Shown here: piece by piece, positions 35,327-42,657 of the stretch
Layout: each line of letters opens with the position of its first letter
How positions within the stretch are numbered: the first letter of the stretch is position 1
Assembly (NCBI GenBank): GCA_002786855.1
Contig: PCUU01000062.1
Coordinates: forward strand, 1-64,000
DNA: 64,000 nucleotides
Source of the DNA: Cytophagales bacterium CG12_big_fil_rev_8_21_14_0_65_40_12
GTDB lineage: Bacteria > Bacteroidota > Bacteroidia > Cytophagales > Cyclobacteriaceae
Reading direction: 5' to 3'
Position numbers and translations under genes: made by a program
The notes under the pieces: generated by a model
Seen by the model: the letters and a program-made list of their open reading frames with translations, nothing else
Told to the model about the DNA's origin: nothing
The model's database searches: none

Positions 35327-35560
35327 ATGGAAGGTCCAAACCCACAATTACTCTTAGACCTCGTAAGAATGAAAATGCCCTTTGGTAAATACAAAGGCAC
35401 TACCTTGTGCGATCTACCCACTTATTATTTAGAATGGTTTGCCAAAGAAGGCTTCCCTGATGGTAAATTAGGTATGCTTCTATCTACCATTTACGAGATC
35501 AAAGTAAATGGTCTTGAAGAGTTGCTCCGACCTTTAAAACAGAGGCGTCTCGATAGATAG
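35327..35560 (+). CDS. DUF3820 family protein
   Basis: The 77-aa protein carries the DUF3820 core MPFGKYKGTTLCDLPTYYLEW (from residue 17), followed by GFPDGKLGMLL. Such proteins are sometimes called quorum-sensing-regulated virulence factors, but their role is uncertain; the fold resembles exonuclease-associated domains. It is translationally adjacent to mtaB (2 bases). Confidence 0.83.
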   Translation: MEGPNPQLLLDLVRMKMPFGKYKGTTLCDLPTYYLEWFAKEGFPDGKLGMLLSTIYEIKVNGLEELLRPLKQRRLDR

Positions 35561-35561
35561 T

Positions 35562-35610
35562 CTTGAAAATAAAATCCCCTACTACCAACACGAAAAAAGA
35601 TATTTTCAAG
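35562..35610. promoter_or_regulatory. Inverted repeat before the restriction-modification operon
   Basis: CTTGAAAAT (35562-35570) is inverted as ATTTTCAAG (35602-35610), 31 bases apart, about 70 bases upstream of the methylase gene. It could be an operator or a hairpin ending the mtaB-DUF3820 transcript. Confidence 0.35.
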
Positions 35611-35677
35611 GCTCTTTTTAACAAAAAAGGATTAGAAAAAGTATATTCACCTTGCAAACGAATGGGCTACAAATAAA

Positions 35678-37846
35678 ATGAATTTAATAGATACGGGAAT
35701 AGAAAAAGGACTGATACGGTTTGACGAAGACCAAAACTTTATAACATACGTTCAACAAAACAAAAAACGGAATTACAACAATCCAGAAGAGAAAGTACAA
35801 GCCGAAACCTTTCTCACTTTGGTTTTGATTTACGGCTATCCGGAACATAGAATTAAACAGTTTCTGTCTGTTCAAATGGGTGCCGAAACAAAAGAAGCCG
35901 ACATTGCAGTTTATTCAGATGACGCTTGTGAAGAAACCTACATTTTAGTTGAATGCAAAAAAGAAGATTTAACTGACCAACAATTTAATATGGCGGTTGA
36001 TCAAGCCTACAGTTACGCAGTTGCCGAAGGAGCTAAATACGTTTGGACTACTTCTCGCATTAAAAATCAGTATTACGAAGTTCCCTTACAAAAACCGAAA
36101 AGCAGAATAGAAATCCCTGATATTCCGCAATTTGGCATCAACAAACTTGCTCCATATAAATATGTAAAAGGTGGAATTTCGCAAATAAACACAGATTTAG
36201 AGCCTAAAAACATTGCTTCTGAACCTGAATTCACAAATGCCTCAGGGGTAAAACAAAAATTTTTTGAACTTCAAGTAGTAAGTGAAAACGAACTGACAAA
36301 AATTTTCATTCAATCACATCAAGCACTTTGGGGCGGTGGACAGAGAAACCCAAGCGTTGCATTTGATGAATTAGACAAACTTATATTCTGTAAAATTTGG
36401 GACGAGAAACACCCAAGAAAAAATGGCGACCCTTACGATTTTCAAATTTTTCGGGATGAAGACCCCGAAGACTTACTAAAACGCATCAAGAAAATCTATG
36501 CAGTTGGTGAAAAAGAAGCGCCTGAAGTTTTCAAAGACGGCATCACTCTTACTGCACAAGAAACGTTGACCATTGTAAAATACTTTCAGCGTATCAACCT
36601 CAATAAAACTGACCTTGACAGCAAAGGCAAAGCCTTTGAAACTTTTATGGGCAGTTATTTCAGGGGCGACTTTGGACAGTATTTTACACCAAGACCAATT
36701 GTAAAATTCATTGTTGACAGTTTGCCGATTATGCATAAATCAAGAGTGCTCGACACAAGTTGCGGAAGTGGTGGTTTTTTGCTTTACGCTTTGGACAAAG
36801 TAAGAGAACAAGCCAACGAATTTTACGACCCAATTAAAGATGAAAAAGACCATTACAAATATTGGCACGACTTTGCAGAGAAAAACCTTTTTGGAATTGA
36901 GATAAACGACCAAATTGCCCGAACCGCCAAAATGAATATGATTATTCACGATGACGGACACACCAACGTAATTGCATCGGACGGACTTTTGAGCGATACC
37001 GAAATGCAAGTTAAATCAGGAAACAAAGAGTTTAAATACAATTCGTTTGACTTCATTATCACAAATCCACCTTTCGGAAGTAGCATTAAGCAAACTGAAA
37101 AGGCCTACTTGCACCAATATAATTTAGGCAAAAAAGATGAAGATTGGTTGGCTACAAAATCTCTAAAATATGGTCTAAGAGACAGCCAAAGTACCGAAGT
37201 ATTGTTTTTGGAGCAATGCCATAATTTTCTAATTGAACACGGTTATTTAGCAGTTGTCATCCCTGACGGTATTCTTACCAATAGCAGTATGCAATATGTG
37301 CGGGACAACTTAGAAGAAATGTATCGCATTGTTGCCGTAGTTTCTATGCCTCAAACCGCCTTTAGTGCCACAGGTGCAGGTGTGAAAAGTTCTGTTTTGT
37401 TTTTGCGTAAACACAAAGACAAGCAAACTGAAAAAATCAGCAATCAAAAAGCAAAACTGAAAGAGCAAGTTAAAACCGACAACAACTATATTGCTACTGT
37501 TGAAAAATGGGAAAAGGAAAAGGCAAATGCTATAAAGAAATTGGAAGCAGACGCAAAAGCCAAAAATCCGAAAGCCAACAAAAAGGAAATAACGGAAATA
37601 ATACAAGCCGATAAATCGGCTGTTCAATCGGCATTTACCGACAAAGTGAATTTGCTTAAAGAAGAATTGACCGAAAATTACTTCTTAGCCAAACAAACTG
37701 CTTTAGACGACTACCCTATTTTTATGGCAATAGCCGAAGATATTGGCTATGACGCCACAGGCAGAAGCACCAATAACAATGAATTGACTGAAATAGGAGT
37801 AGCACTTTCGGATTTTATTGCTCATATCAATAAGACAGAGAAGTAA
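35678..37846 (+). CDS. Restriction-modification fusion: N-terminal PD-(D/E)XK nuclease plus N6-adenine methylase
   Basis: The first ~150 residues of this 722-aa protein resemble the HsdR N-terminal nuclease domain. EADIAVYS (Asp75) and ILVECKK (Glu92, Lys94) form a PD-(D/E)XK site. From about 300 follows an HsdM-type methylase: GQYFTPRPIVKF near 334, the SAM loop VLDTSCGSGGF near 357 and catalytic NPPF at 463-466. A Lys-rich coiled coil lies at about 575-655. No helicase/translocase domain is present, so this is like a BcgI/type IIB-IIG architecture rather than a three-subunit type I enzyme. The specificity gene is downstream but separated by a transposase gene whose ATG overlaps this stop (TAATG). 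Confidence 0.87.
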   Translation: MNLIDTGIEKGLIRFDEDQNFITYVQQNKKRNYNNPEEKVQAETFLTLVLIYGYPEHRIKQFLSVQMGAETKEADIAVYSDDACEETYILVECKKEDLTDQQFNMAVDQAYSYAVAEGAKYVWTTSRIKNQYYEVPLQKPKSRIEIPDIPQFGINKLAPYKYVKGGISQINTDLEPKNIASEPEFTNASGVKQKFFELQVVSENELTKIFIQSHQALWGGGQRNPSVAFDELDKLIFCKIWDEKHPRKNGDPYDFQIFRDEDPEDLLKRIKKIYAVGEKEAPEVFKDGITLTAQETLTIVKYFQRINLNKTDLDSKGKAFETFMGSYFRGDFGQYFTPRPIVKFIVDSLPIMHKSRVLDTSCGSGGFLLYALDKVREQANEFYDPIKDEKDHYKYWHDFAEKNLFGIEINDQIARTAKMNMIIHDDGHTNVIASDGLLSDTEMQVKSGNKEFKYNSFDFIITNPPFGSSIKQTEKAYLHQYNLGKKDEDWLATKSLKYGLRDSQSTEVLFLEQCHNFLIEHGYLAVVIPDGILTNSSMQYVRDNLEEMYRIVAVVSMPQTAFSATGAGVKSSVLFLRKHKDKQTEKISNQKAKLKEQVKTDNNYIATVEKWEKEKANAIKKLEADAKAKNPKANKKEITEIIQADKSAVQSAFTDKVNLLKEELTENYFLAKQTALDDYPIFMAIAEDIGYDATGRSTNNNELTEIGVALSDFIAHINKTEK

Positions 37847-38307
37847 TGCCTGGGACATTTTCACAAATATACATTCAAGTGGTCTTTGCTGTTAAAGGGA
37901 GAGATAGTTTAATCCATTCATCATGGGAGGAGGAATTATACAGGTATATTTCAGGAATAGTAAGAAATAAAGAGCAAAAGTTATTGGCGATAAATGGAAT
38001 GCCCGACCACATACATTTTATTATTGGAATGAAACCTTCCTGTTGTTTGTCCAACTTGGTAAGAGAAGTAAAGAAGTCATCTAATGAGTTTATTAATCAA
38101 AAGAAATTTTCAAACTATAAATTTTGTTGGCAGGAAGGTTATGGAGCCTTTTCATACAGTCATTCTGCATTAGATGAGGTAATTAAATATGTTGTGAATC
38201 AGAAGGAGCATCATCGCAAAAAAACATTCAGAGAAGAATATTTGGGTTTCTTGAAAAAGTTTGAGGTTGATTTTAAAAATGAATATTTGTTTGAATGGAT
38301 AGAATAG
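37846..38307 (+). CDS. Y1 (IS200/REP-type) transposase inside the RM operon
   Basis: The 153-aa HUH-type single-strand transposase has the metal-binding motif MPDHIHF near residue 50 and the nucleophile Tyr in IKYVVNQKEHHRKKTF near 117. The length fits IS200/IS605 TnpA-like or RAYT proteins. Its ATG overlaps the stop of the methylase gene by one base, and four palindromes lie just downstream (38312-38428). It therefore interrupts the methylase-specificity gene pair while keeping the transcription direction. Confidence 0.88.
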   Translation: MPGTFSQIYIQVVFAVKGRDSLIHSSWEEELYRYISGIVRNKEQKLLAINGMPDHIHFIIGMKPSCCLSNLVREVKKSSNEFINQKKFSNYKFCWQEGYGAFSYSHSALDEVIKYVVNQKEHHRKKTFREEYLGFLKKFEVDFKNEYLFEWIE

Positions 38308-38311
38308 GTTC

Positions 38312-38428
38312 GAATCCAAAGGATTCAAATGTTTATAGCCAAAGAGATATCTGTTTTAATGCGACCCCTTCGGGGTCGCATAGAGATGATGTTCGTTTAT
38401 TCTACAAACATCAAATCCCTTCGGGATT
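38312..38428. repeat. Cluster of four palindromes after the Y1 transposase
   Basis: Four hairpins occur in a row: GAATCC-AAA-GGATTC (38312-38326), TGCGACCCC-TTC-GGGGTCGCA (38360-38380), GATGTTCGT...ACAAACATC (38387-38411) and AATCCC-TTC-GGGATT (38414-38428). They look like REP/terminal-hairpin sequences recognised by Y1 transposases. They fill the gap between the transposase and the specificity gene. Confidence 0.75.
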
Positions 38429-38449
38429 AAAAAAAGGAGTTAAAAACCA

Positions 38450-39883
38450 ATGAGCAATTATACTATTTCACAGGCACTCAATAAAAACAGAGTTTTCATT
38501 TTGCAAAAAAGCGAATTGGAAAAACGCTTTGACCCACAGTTTTACAAACAAGAATACAAAGACAATCTTGAAAAAATCAAACGCATCAATCACAAACGGT
38601 TGGGCGAAGTAGTCAAATTTTCAACAGAAACTTGGAACCAAAAAGACTTTTTTGAAGACACATTTCCTTACATTGAAATAAGTGAGATTGATACCGTTTC
38701 AGGTGAAATTCAGAACATTGTTCAAGTTGAAAAGGAAAAGGCAGCAAGTAGAGCAAAAATGATTGTTCGAGAAAGTGACATAATCATTTCAACCACTCGA
38801 CCAAACAGGGGTGCTATTTCACTTATTCGAAAAGAACAAGATTTTTCAATCGCCTCGACAGGCTTTAGTGTAATCAGAAATATAACTAATCCTGAAATTG
38901 ACAGGGAATATTTGTTTACAATATTACGGCAACAAATAATTTTAAAGCAGTTTGAACAACGCAGCAGTGGTGGCAATTATCCAGCTATTACACAAGAAGA
39001 ATTGTGTAGTGTAACCATTCCTTTGCCTGAAAAGGAAACCCAAAAGAAGATTGTCAAGGTTTTTAATGGTTGTTTCAATCAAAAGCGGAAAAACGAAGCA
39101 GAAGCCGAAAAACTACTTTCAAGCATTGATGATTATTTGCTAAACGAGTTGGGCATAAAATTACCCGAGCCACCTGAAAATACTTTGAAGAGTAGATTAT
39201 TTAATGTTTCGCTTAATGAACTTTCAGGCAGTAGATTTGACCCTCATTTTCATCAAGAGAAGTTTAAACAACTTGATAAGAATTTACTAAAGGGCAAATT
39301 TCCATTGTCAAATCTTAAAAAACAGGCAGTATTAATCACAAGTGGTGCGACACCACTTTCAAAAGGGGACGCTTACACAGAAGTTAAAAACTTAGGCGTT
39401 CCATTCATTAGAAGTGGTGAAATTGGAAATATTGATTTTGACGAATGTATCTATATAAAGCCCGAAATACATAGTTCAATGCTTAAATCATCACAACTTA
39501 AAAAAGGTGATTTATTAATTGCTATTGTCGGTGCTACGATTGGCGAAGTAGGAATTTATGATCACGATAGAGAAGGAAATATTAATCAGGCAATTGCCCT
39601 TGTAAGGCTTAACAATGAACTATTACCAGTCTTTGCAAAAGACTTTTTCAAAAGTTCTATTGGCAGTTTCATCTTGGACAGAGCAAAAAGACCAGTTGCA
39701 AGGGCAAATATAAATTTGGATGAAATTGGGATTTTACCAATCCCAGTTCCACCTCTTGTCAAACAAAAAGAAATAGCGGAACAAATTACAGGCATCAGAC
39801 AACAAGCCCATAAACTCAAAGATCAAACAAAGGAACTATTGAAAAAAGCGAGTGAAGAAATTGAAGAAATATTATTGAGCTAA
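38450..39883 (+). CDS. Specificity subunit (HsdS-like)
   Basis: The 477-aa protein has two target-recognition domains. The first (about 25-200) contains IVRESDIIISTTRPNRG and SSGGNYPAITQEELCSVTIPLP. The second (about 250-450) contains KKGDLLIAIVGATIGEVGIY and PVARANINLDEIGILPIPVPP. Each is followed by a conserved helix for dimerising with the methylase. It reads the DNA target for the upstream nuclease-methylase. The transposase insertion upstream has not damaged its frame. The next gene starts 6 bases after its stop. Confidence 0.92.
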   Translation: MSNYTISQALNKNRVFILQKSELEKRFDPQFYKQEYKDNLEKIKRINHKRLGEVVKFSTETWNQKDFFEDTFPYIEISEIDTVSGEIQNIVQVEKEKAASRAKMIVRESDIIISTTRPNRGAISLIRKEQDFSIASTGFSVIRNITNPEIDREYLFTILRQQIILKQFEQRSSGGNYPAITQEELCSVTIPLPEKETQKKIVKVFNGCFNQKRKNEAEAEKLLSSIDDYLLNELGIKLPEPPENTLKSRLFNVSLNELSGSRFDPHFHQEKFKQLDKNLLKGKFPLSNLKKQAVLITSGATPLSKGDAYTEVKNLGVPFIRSGEIGNIDFDECIYIKPEIHSSMLKSSQLKKGDLLIAIVGATIGEVGIYDHDREGNINQAIALVRLNNELLPVFAKDFFKSSIGSFILDRAKRPVARANINLDEIGILPIPVPPLVKQKEIAEQITGIRQQAHKLKDQTKELLKKASEEIEEILLS

Positions 39884-39889
39884 TTTATT

Positions 39890-40429
39890 ATGACAGCAAA
39901 AAAGACTTTAGAATCTGGTTTGTCGGGCGTAGGAAATAAAGCCTTACATCAATTCATAATATCCGACTTAATTTTCGGGGTTCGTAAAAAATTGGTTAAA
40001 GAAAAAAAAGCGTCCAAATATGCTGTGCTTTCTGAAATCACTTTAAAGGAACTCGGTTACACTGCTGCTCAGTATTTTATAGAGGATGGACTGAATGAAC
40101 CAAATATTGATTTTGTGGTGATTGACCGAAGTAGTAACGATCTTCTGTTTCTTGCAGAAATTGAAAACGAGAAAGTCTCTCAAAGAACCCTTAAAAAGAT
40201 TGAAGTTTGCTTAAAAAAAATACCCACCATAAAGGAAGCCTACATTATAAAGTTTGACAGAACAGGTAAAACTACCTTTGAACTATGCACAATTGAAAAT
40301 AAAAAACTAAAAATAACAGAGGTAACCTCTAAAAGTGAATTTTTAGACATGAGCTTAAAATATTGCTTTATAAGTACTAGAATCCAAAACAAGGCTCTTT
40401 CAAACTATAAAACCCACAATAAAGATTGA
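39890..40429 (+). CDS. Uncharacterised third gene of the RM operon
   Basis: The 179-aa protein follows the specificity gene by 6 bases, so it is almost certainly cotranscribed. I do not recognise the family. The pattern EPNIDFVVIDRSSNDLLFLAEIENEK (about 69-94), with an Asp followed by a beta-strand and E-x-E, resembles the core of a PD-(D/E)XK fold, and YIIKFDRTGKTTFEL follows. It could be a nuclease accessory, a control protein or an inhibitor. No helix-turn-helix is obvious. Confidence 0.6.
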   Translation: MTAKKTLESGLSGVGNKALHQFIISDLIFGVRKKLVKEKKASKYAVLSEITLKELGYTAAQYFIEDGLNEPNIDFVVIDRSSNDLLFLAEIENEKVSQRTLKKIEVCLKKIPTIKEAYIIKFDRTGKTTFELCTIENKKLKITEVTSKSEFLDMSLKYCFISTRIQNKALSNYKTHNKD

Positions 40430-40469
40430 GTCCAAGGGTTCAAACGACTTCTCTATACCACTCATACGA

Positions 40470-40486
40470 TTTAAGCAAATTTTAAG
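40470..40486 (+). promoter_or_regulatory. Operator candidate TTTAAG-N5-TTTAAG, copy 1
   Basis: TTTAAGCAAATTTTAAG is a direct repeat with an 11-base period, as expected for OmpR/PhoB-class regulators. It lies 44 bases upstream of the response-regulator start and recurs with one change at 42574-42590, upstream of the efflux pump gene. Confidence 0.6.
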
Positions 40487-40530
40487 AATCCCATAAGGCA
40501 ATACTAAGCTTGCAAAGCATAAATTGTGTC

Positions 40531-41199
40531 ATGCGAATCCTAATAGTGGAAGACGAACCTGGCATTTCTAACTTTATCAAGCAAGGACTTGAAGAGGAAT
40601 CCTATGCCGTAGATGTTGCCGAAAATGGCACGGCAGGCCTTTCCTTGGCGCTTTCAGGAGAATATGATTTGCTTTTACTGGATTGGATGCTGCCTGGCAT
40701 CAGCGGTATAGAAATCTGTCGGCAATTCAGAAAGGAATTTAAGGAGACTCCGATTATTTTTCTTACTGCCAAAGATACTGTTCAGGAAACGGTTTTTGGC
40801 TTGCAAACAGGGGCCAACGACTATATCAAAAAACCTTTTCATTTCGAGGAATTGCTCGAAAGAATCAAAGTGCAGTTACGTGGCAACTCAATTGAAACTG
40901 AACTGCTGGAATTAGGTCCCATCAAGATTGATACGGTTTCACACCAAGTGTTTAAAAACGATGAAGAAGTAAGCCTGACAAAAAAAGAGTTTGCCTTACT
41001 CGAATACTTGATCAGAAACAAAGGGAAGGTTTGTACGAGGACTCGAATTATCGAATCGGTTTGGGATATCCATTTTGATTATAACACGGGTGTCATCGAT
41101 GTGTACATCAACGCCTTGCGCAATAAGCTTCAGCTTGGCGAAGACCAAAATATTATTCAAACCATCCGCGGTATTGGGTACATCGCTAAAGACCTTTAA
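40531..41199 (+). CDS. OmpR-family response regulator (CusR-like)
   Basis: The 222-aa protein has a receiver domain with acidic VEDEP at 6-10, phospho-acceptor Asp51 in LLLDWMLPG, Thr in IIFLTAKD and Lys in DYIKKPF. A winged-helix DNA-binding domain follows (about 125-222, VSLTKKEFALLEYLIRNKG, INALRNKL, IRGIGYIA). The frame also allows a start at 40510, but MRILIVEDEP at 40531 is the usual beginning. It is followed 9 bases later by its kinase and then by a heavy-metal RND pump, so it probably controls metal efflux. Confidence 0.92.
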   Translation: MRILIVEDEPGISNFIKQGLEEESYAVDVAENGTAGLSLALSGEYDLLLLDWMLPGISGIEICRQFRKEFKETPIIFLTAKDTVQETVFGLQTGANDYIKKPFHFEELLERIKVQLRGNSIETELLELGPIKIDTVSHQVFKNDEEVSLTKKEFALLEYLIRNKGKVCTRTRIIESVWDIHFDYNTGVIDVYINALRNKLQLGEDQNIIQTIRGIGYIAKDL

Positions 41200-41208
41200 A
41201 ATGAACCG

Positions 41209-42600
41209 ATGAAGTTGAATTTCAAAAATAGAATCGCGCTTTACTACATTGTTGCCACCGCGATAATTGCTGCAATTGCCTTTCTCACTGTTTTTGTGAT
41301 TGTAGAAAATACTGTTTACAGTAATTTGGACAAAGACCTTTCGTACGAAGCCAGAAAGCACACCAAAGAAATTCAGATCAAGAACGATAGCATTCTTTTT
41401 ATCAACAAAGCAGAATGGGAAGAACGCGAGCACAGAGAGGTACAAGTGAACCCAGTATTCATTCAACTTATTGATAATCAGGGACGCATAATGGATAAAT
41501 CGCCCAACCTTAAGGAGCAGCAACTCCCCTTTCAATTGGACAAGGCAGCTGACCACTTCAACCTGAGAATGACAGATCGCGCCATCCGTCAGGCACAAAT
41601 CCCAATCGAAAGAAACGGAAAAGTAGAGGGCTATATTCTGGCTGCAATGTCGCTGGAAGCCTCCAATATGGTGATACGGAACTTGAGAAATACCTTGCTC
41701 ATTTCCTATCCTATTTTACTTATTGGACTTTTTTTCATTTCGAGTTATTTGGCAGGCCGCAGCATCATTCCGATACAAACGATTATCAACACCACTAATA
41801 ACATCACAAAAAATAACCTCAATGAGCGCGTACCCTTGCCTCAAAATAAAGATGAACTTTTTGAGCTTTCTTCGGCCATTAATGAATTGCTTGAACGAAT
41901 TCAAAACGCGATTCAGCGCGAAAGACAGTTTACCTCTGATGCTTCGCATGAATTACGCACGCCTTTGGCGGCACTACGCGGCACCTTGGAAATCTTGATT
42001 CGCAAGCCTAGGGCACAAAATGAATATGAGGAAAAAGTAAAGTATGGCCTTTCTGAAATCGACCGCATGACGAATATGGTGGAGCAACTGCTGTTACTTG
42101 CCCGTTTCGATGTCAATCATAAAATTGAAACCCAAGAATCTACTTTGCTCATTACCCAAATTGATGAGATTTTGACGCGGTATCAATCGCAAATCAATTC
42201 AAAGGGCATAAAAGTTAGCCTTAACTCAGATCAAGCAGAAAACAGCCTAGTGCCTAAGTATTACGCACACCTTATTCTTGATAATATCATCAACAATGCG
42301 ATTAAATACGCTCCAGAACAATCGAAAATCAAAATTGATATTCGAAGCGAAGAAGGCAGCACCATTTGTCGGATTTCCGATAACGGCCTAGGCATTAAAG
42401 AAGAAGATTTACAACATCTTTTTAACCCATTTTTTAGATCTGAAGCCCTCAATCACAAGCACATTGCTGGCGTGGGCTTAGGCTTATCGATTGCAAAAAA
42501 AGCAGCTGAAGCCATTGAGGCGAAGATTTCGGTGACAAGCAAGCCCAATGAAGGCACAGCATTCATTCTCCATTTTAAGCAAATCTTAAGCATTACTTGA
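41209..42600 (+). CDS. Sensor histidine kinase (CusS-like)
   Basis: The 463-aa protein has two membrane helices (about 10-32 and 160-182) around a periplasmic sensor region. A HAMP domain (about 182-235), the phospho-acceptor His247 in FTSDASHELRTPLAALRG, and an ATPase domain with N-box IINNAIKYAPEQ and G-boxes ISDNGLGIKEED and GVGLGLSIAKK follow. It pairs with the regulator 9 bases upstream. The last codons overlap a second copy of the TTTAAG box (42574-42590). Confidence 0.92.
   Translation: MKLNFKNRIALYYIVATAIIAAIAFLTVFVIVENTVYSNLDKDLSYEARKHTKEIQIKNDSILFINKAEWEEREHREVQVNPVFIQLIDNQGRIMDKSPNLKEQQLPFQLDKAADHFNLRMTDRAIRQAQIPIERNGKVEGYILAAMSLEASNMVIRNLRNTLLISYPILLIGLFFISSYLAGRSIIPIQTIINTTNNITKNNLNERVPLPQNKDELFELSSAINELLERIQNAIQRERQFTSDASHELRTPLAALRGTLEILIRKPRAQNEYEEKVKYGLSEIDRMTNMVEQLLLLARFDVNHKIETQESTLLITQIDEILTRYQSQINSKGIKVSLNSDQAENSLVPKYYAHLILDNIINNAIKYAPEQSKIKIDIRSEEGSTICRISDNGLGIKEEDLQHLFNPFFRSEALNHKHIAGVGLGLSIAKKAAEAIEAKISVTSKPNEGTAFILHFKQILSIT
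42574..42590 (+). promoter_or_regulatory. Operator candidate TTTAAG-N5-CTTAAG, copy 2
   Basis: TTTAAGCAAATCTTAAG matches the box at 40470-40486 in 16 of 17 positions. It is located 67 bases before the RND pump start, inside the last codons of the histidine-kinase gene. It is a likely binding site for the locus's own response regulator. Confidence 0.6.
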
Positions 42601-42657
42601 GCATTGCCTTAGAGAAGCCAAACTAATTTTGAACAAAGATTTTTAGACCAGACCACA

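Noticed and set aside
38308-38326. tRNA-like T-loop (GGTTCGAATCC)
   Set aside because: No anticodon or acceptor stems can be drawn; the sequence belongs to a palindrome next to the Y1 transposase.
40510-40530. Upstream TTG start for the response regulator
   Set aside because: Receiver domains start at MRILIVEDE; the seven extra residues have no family support.
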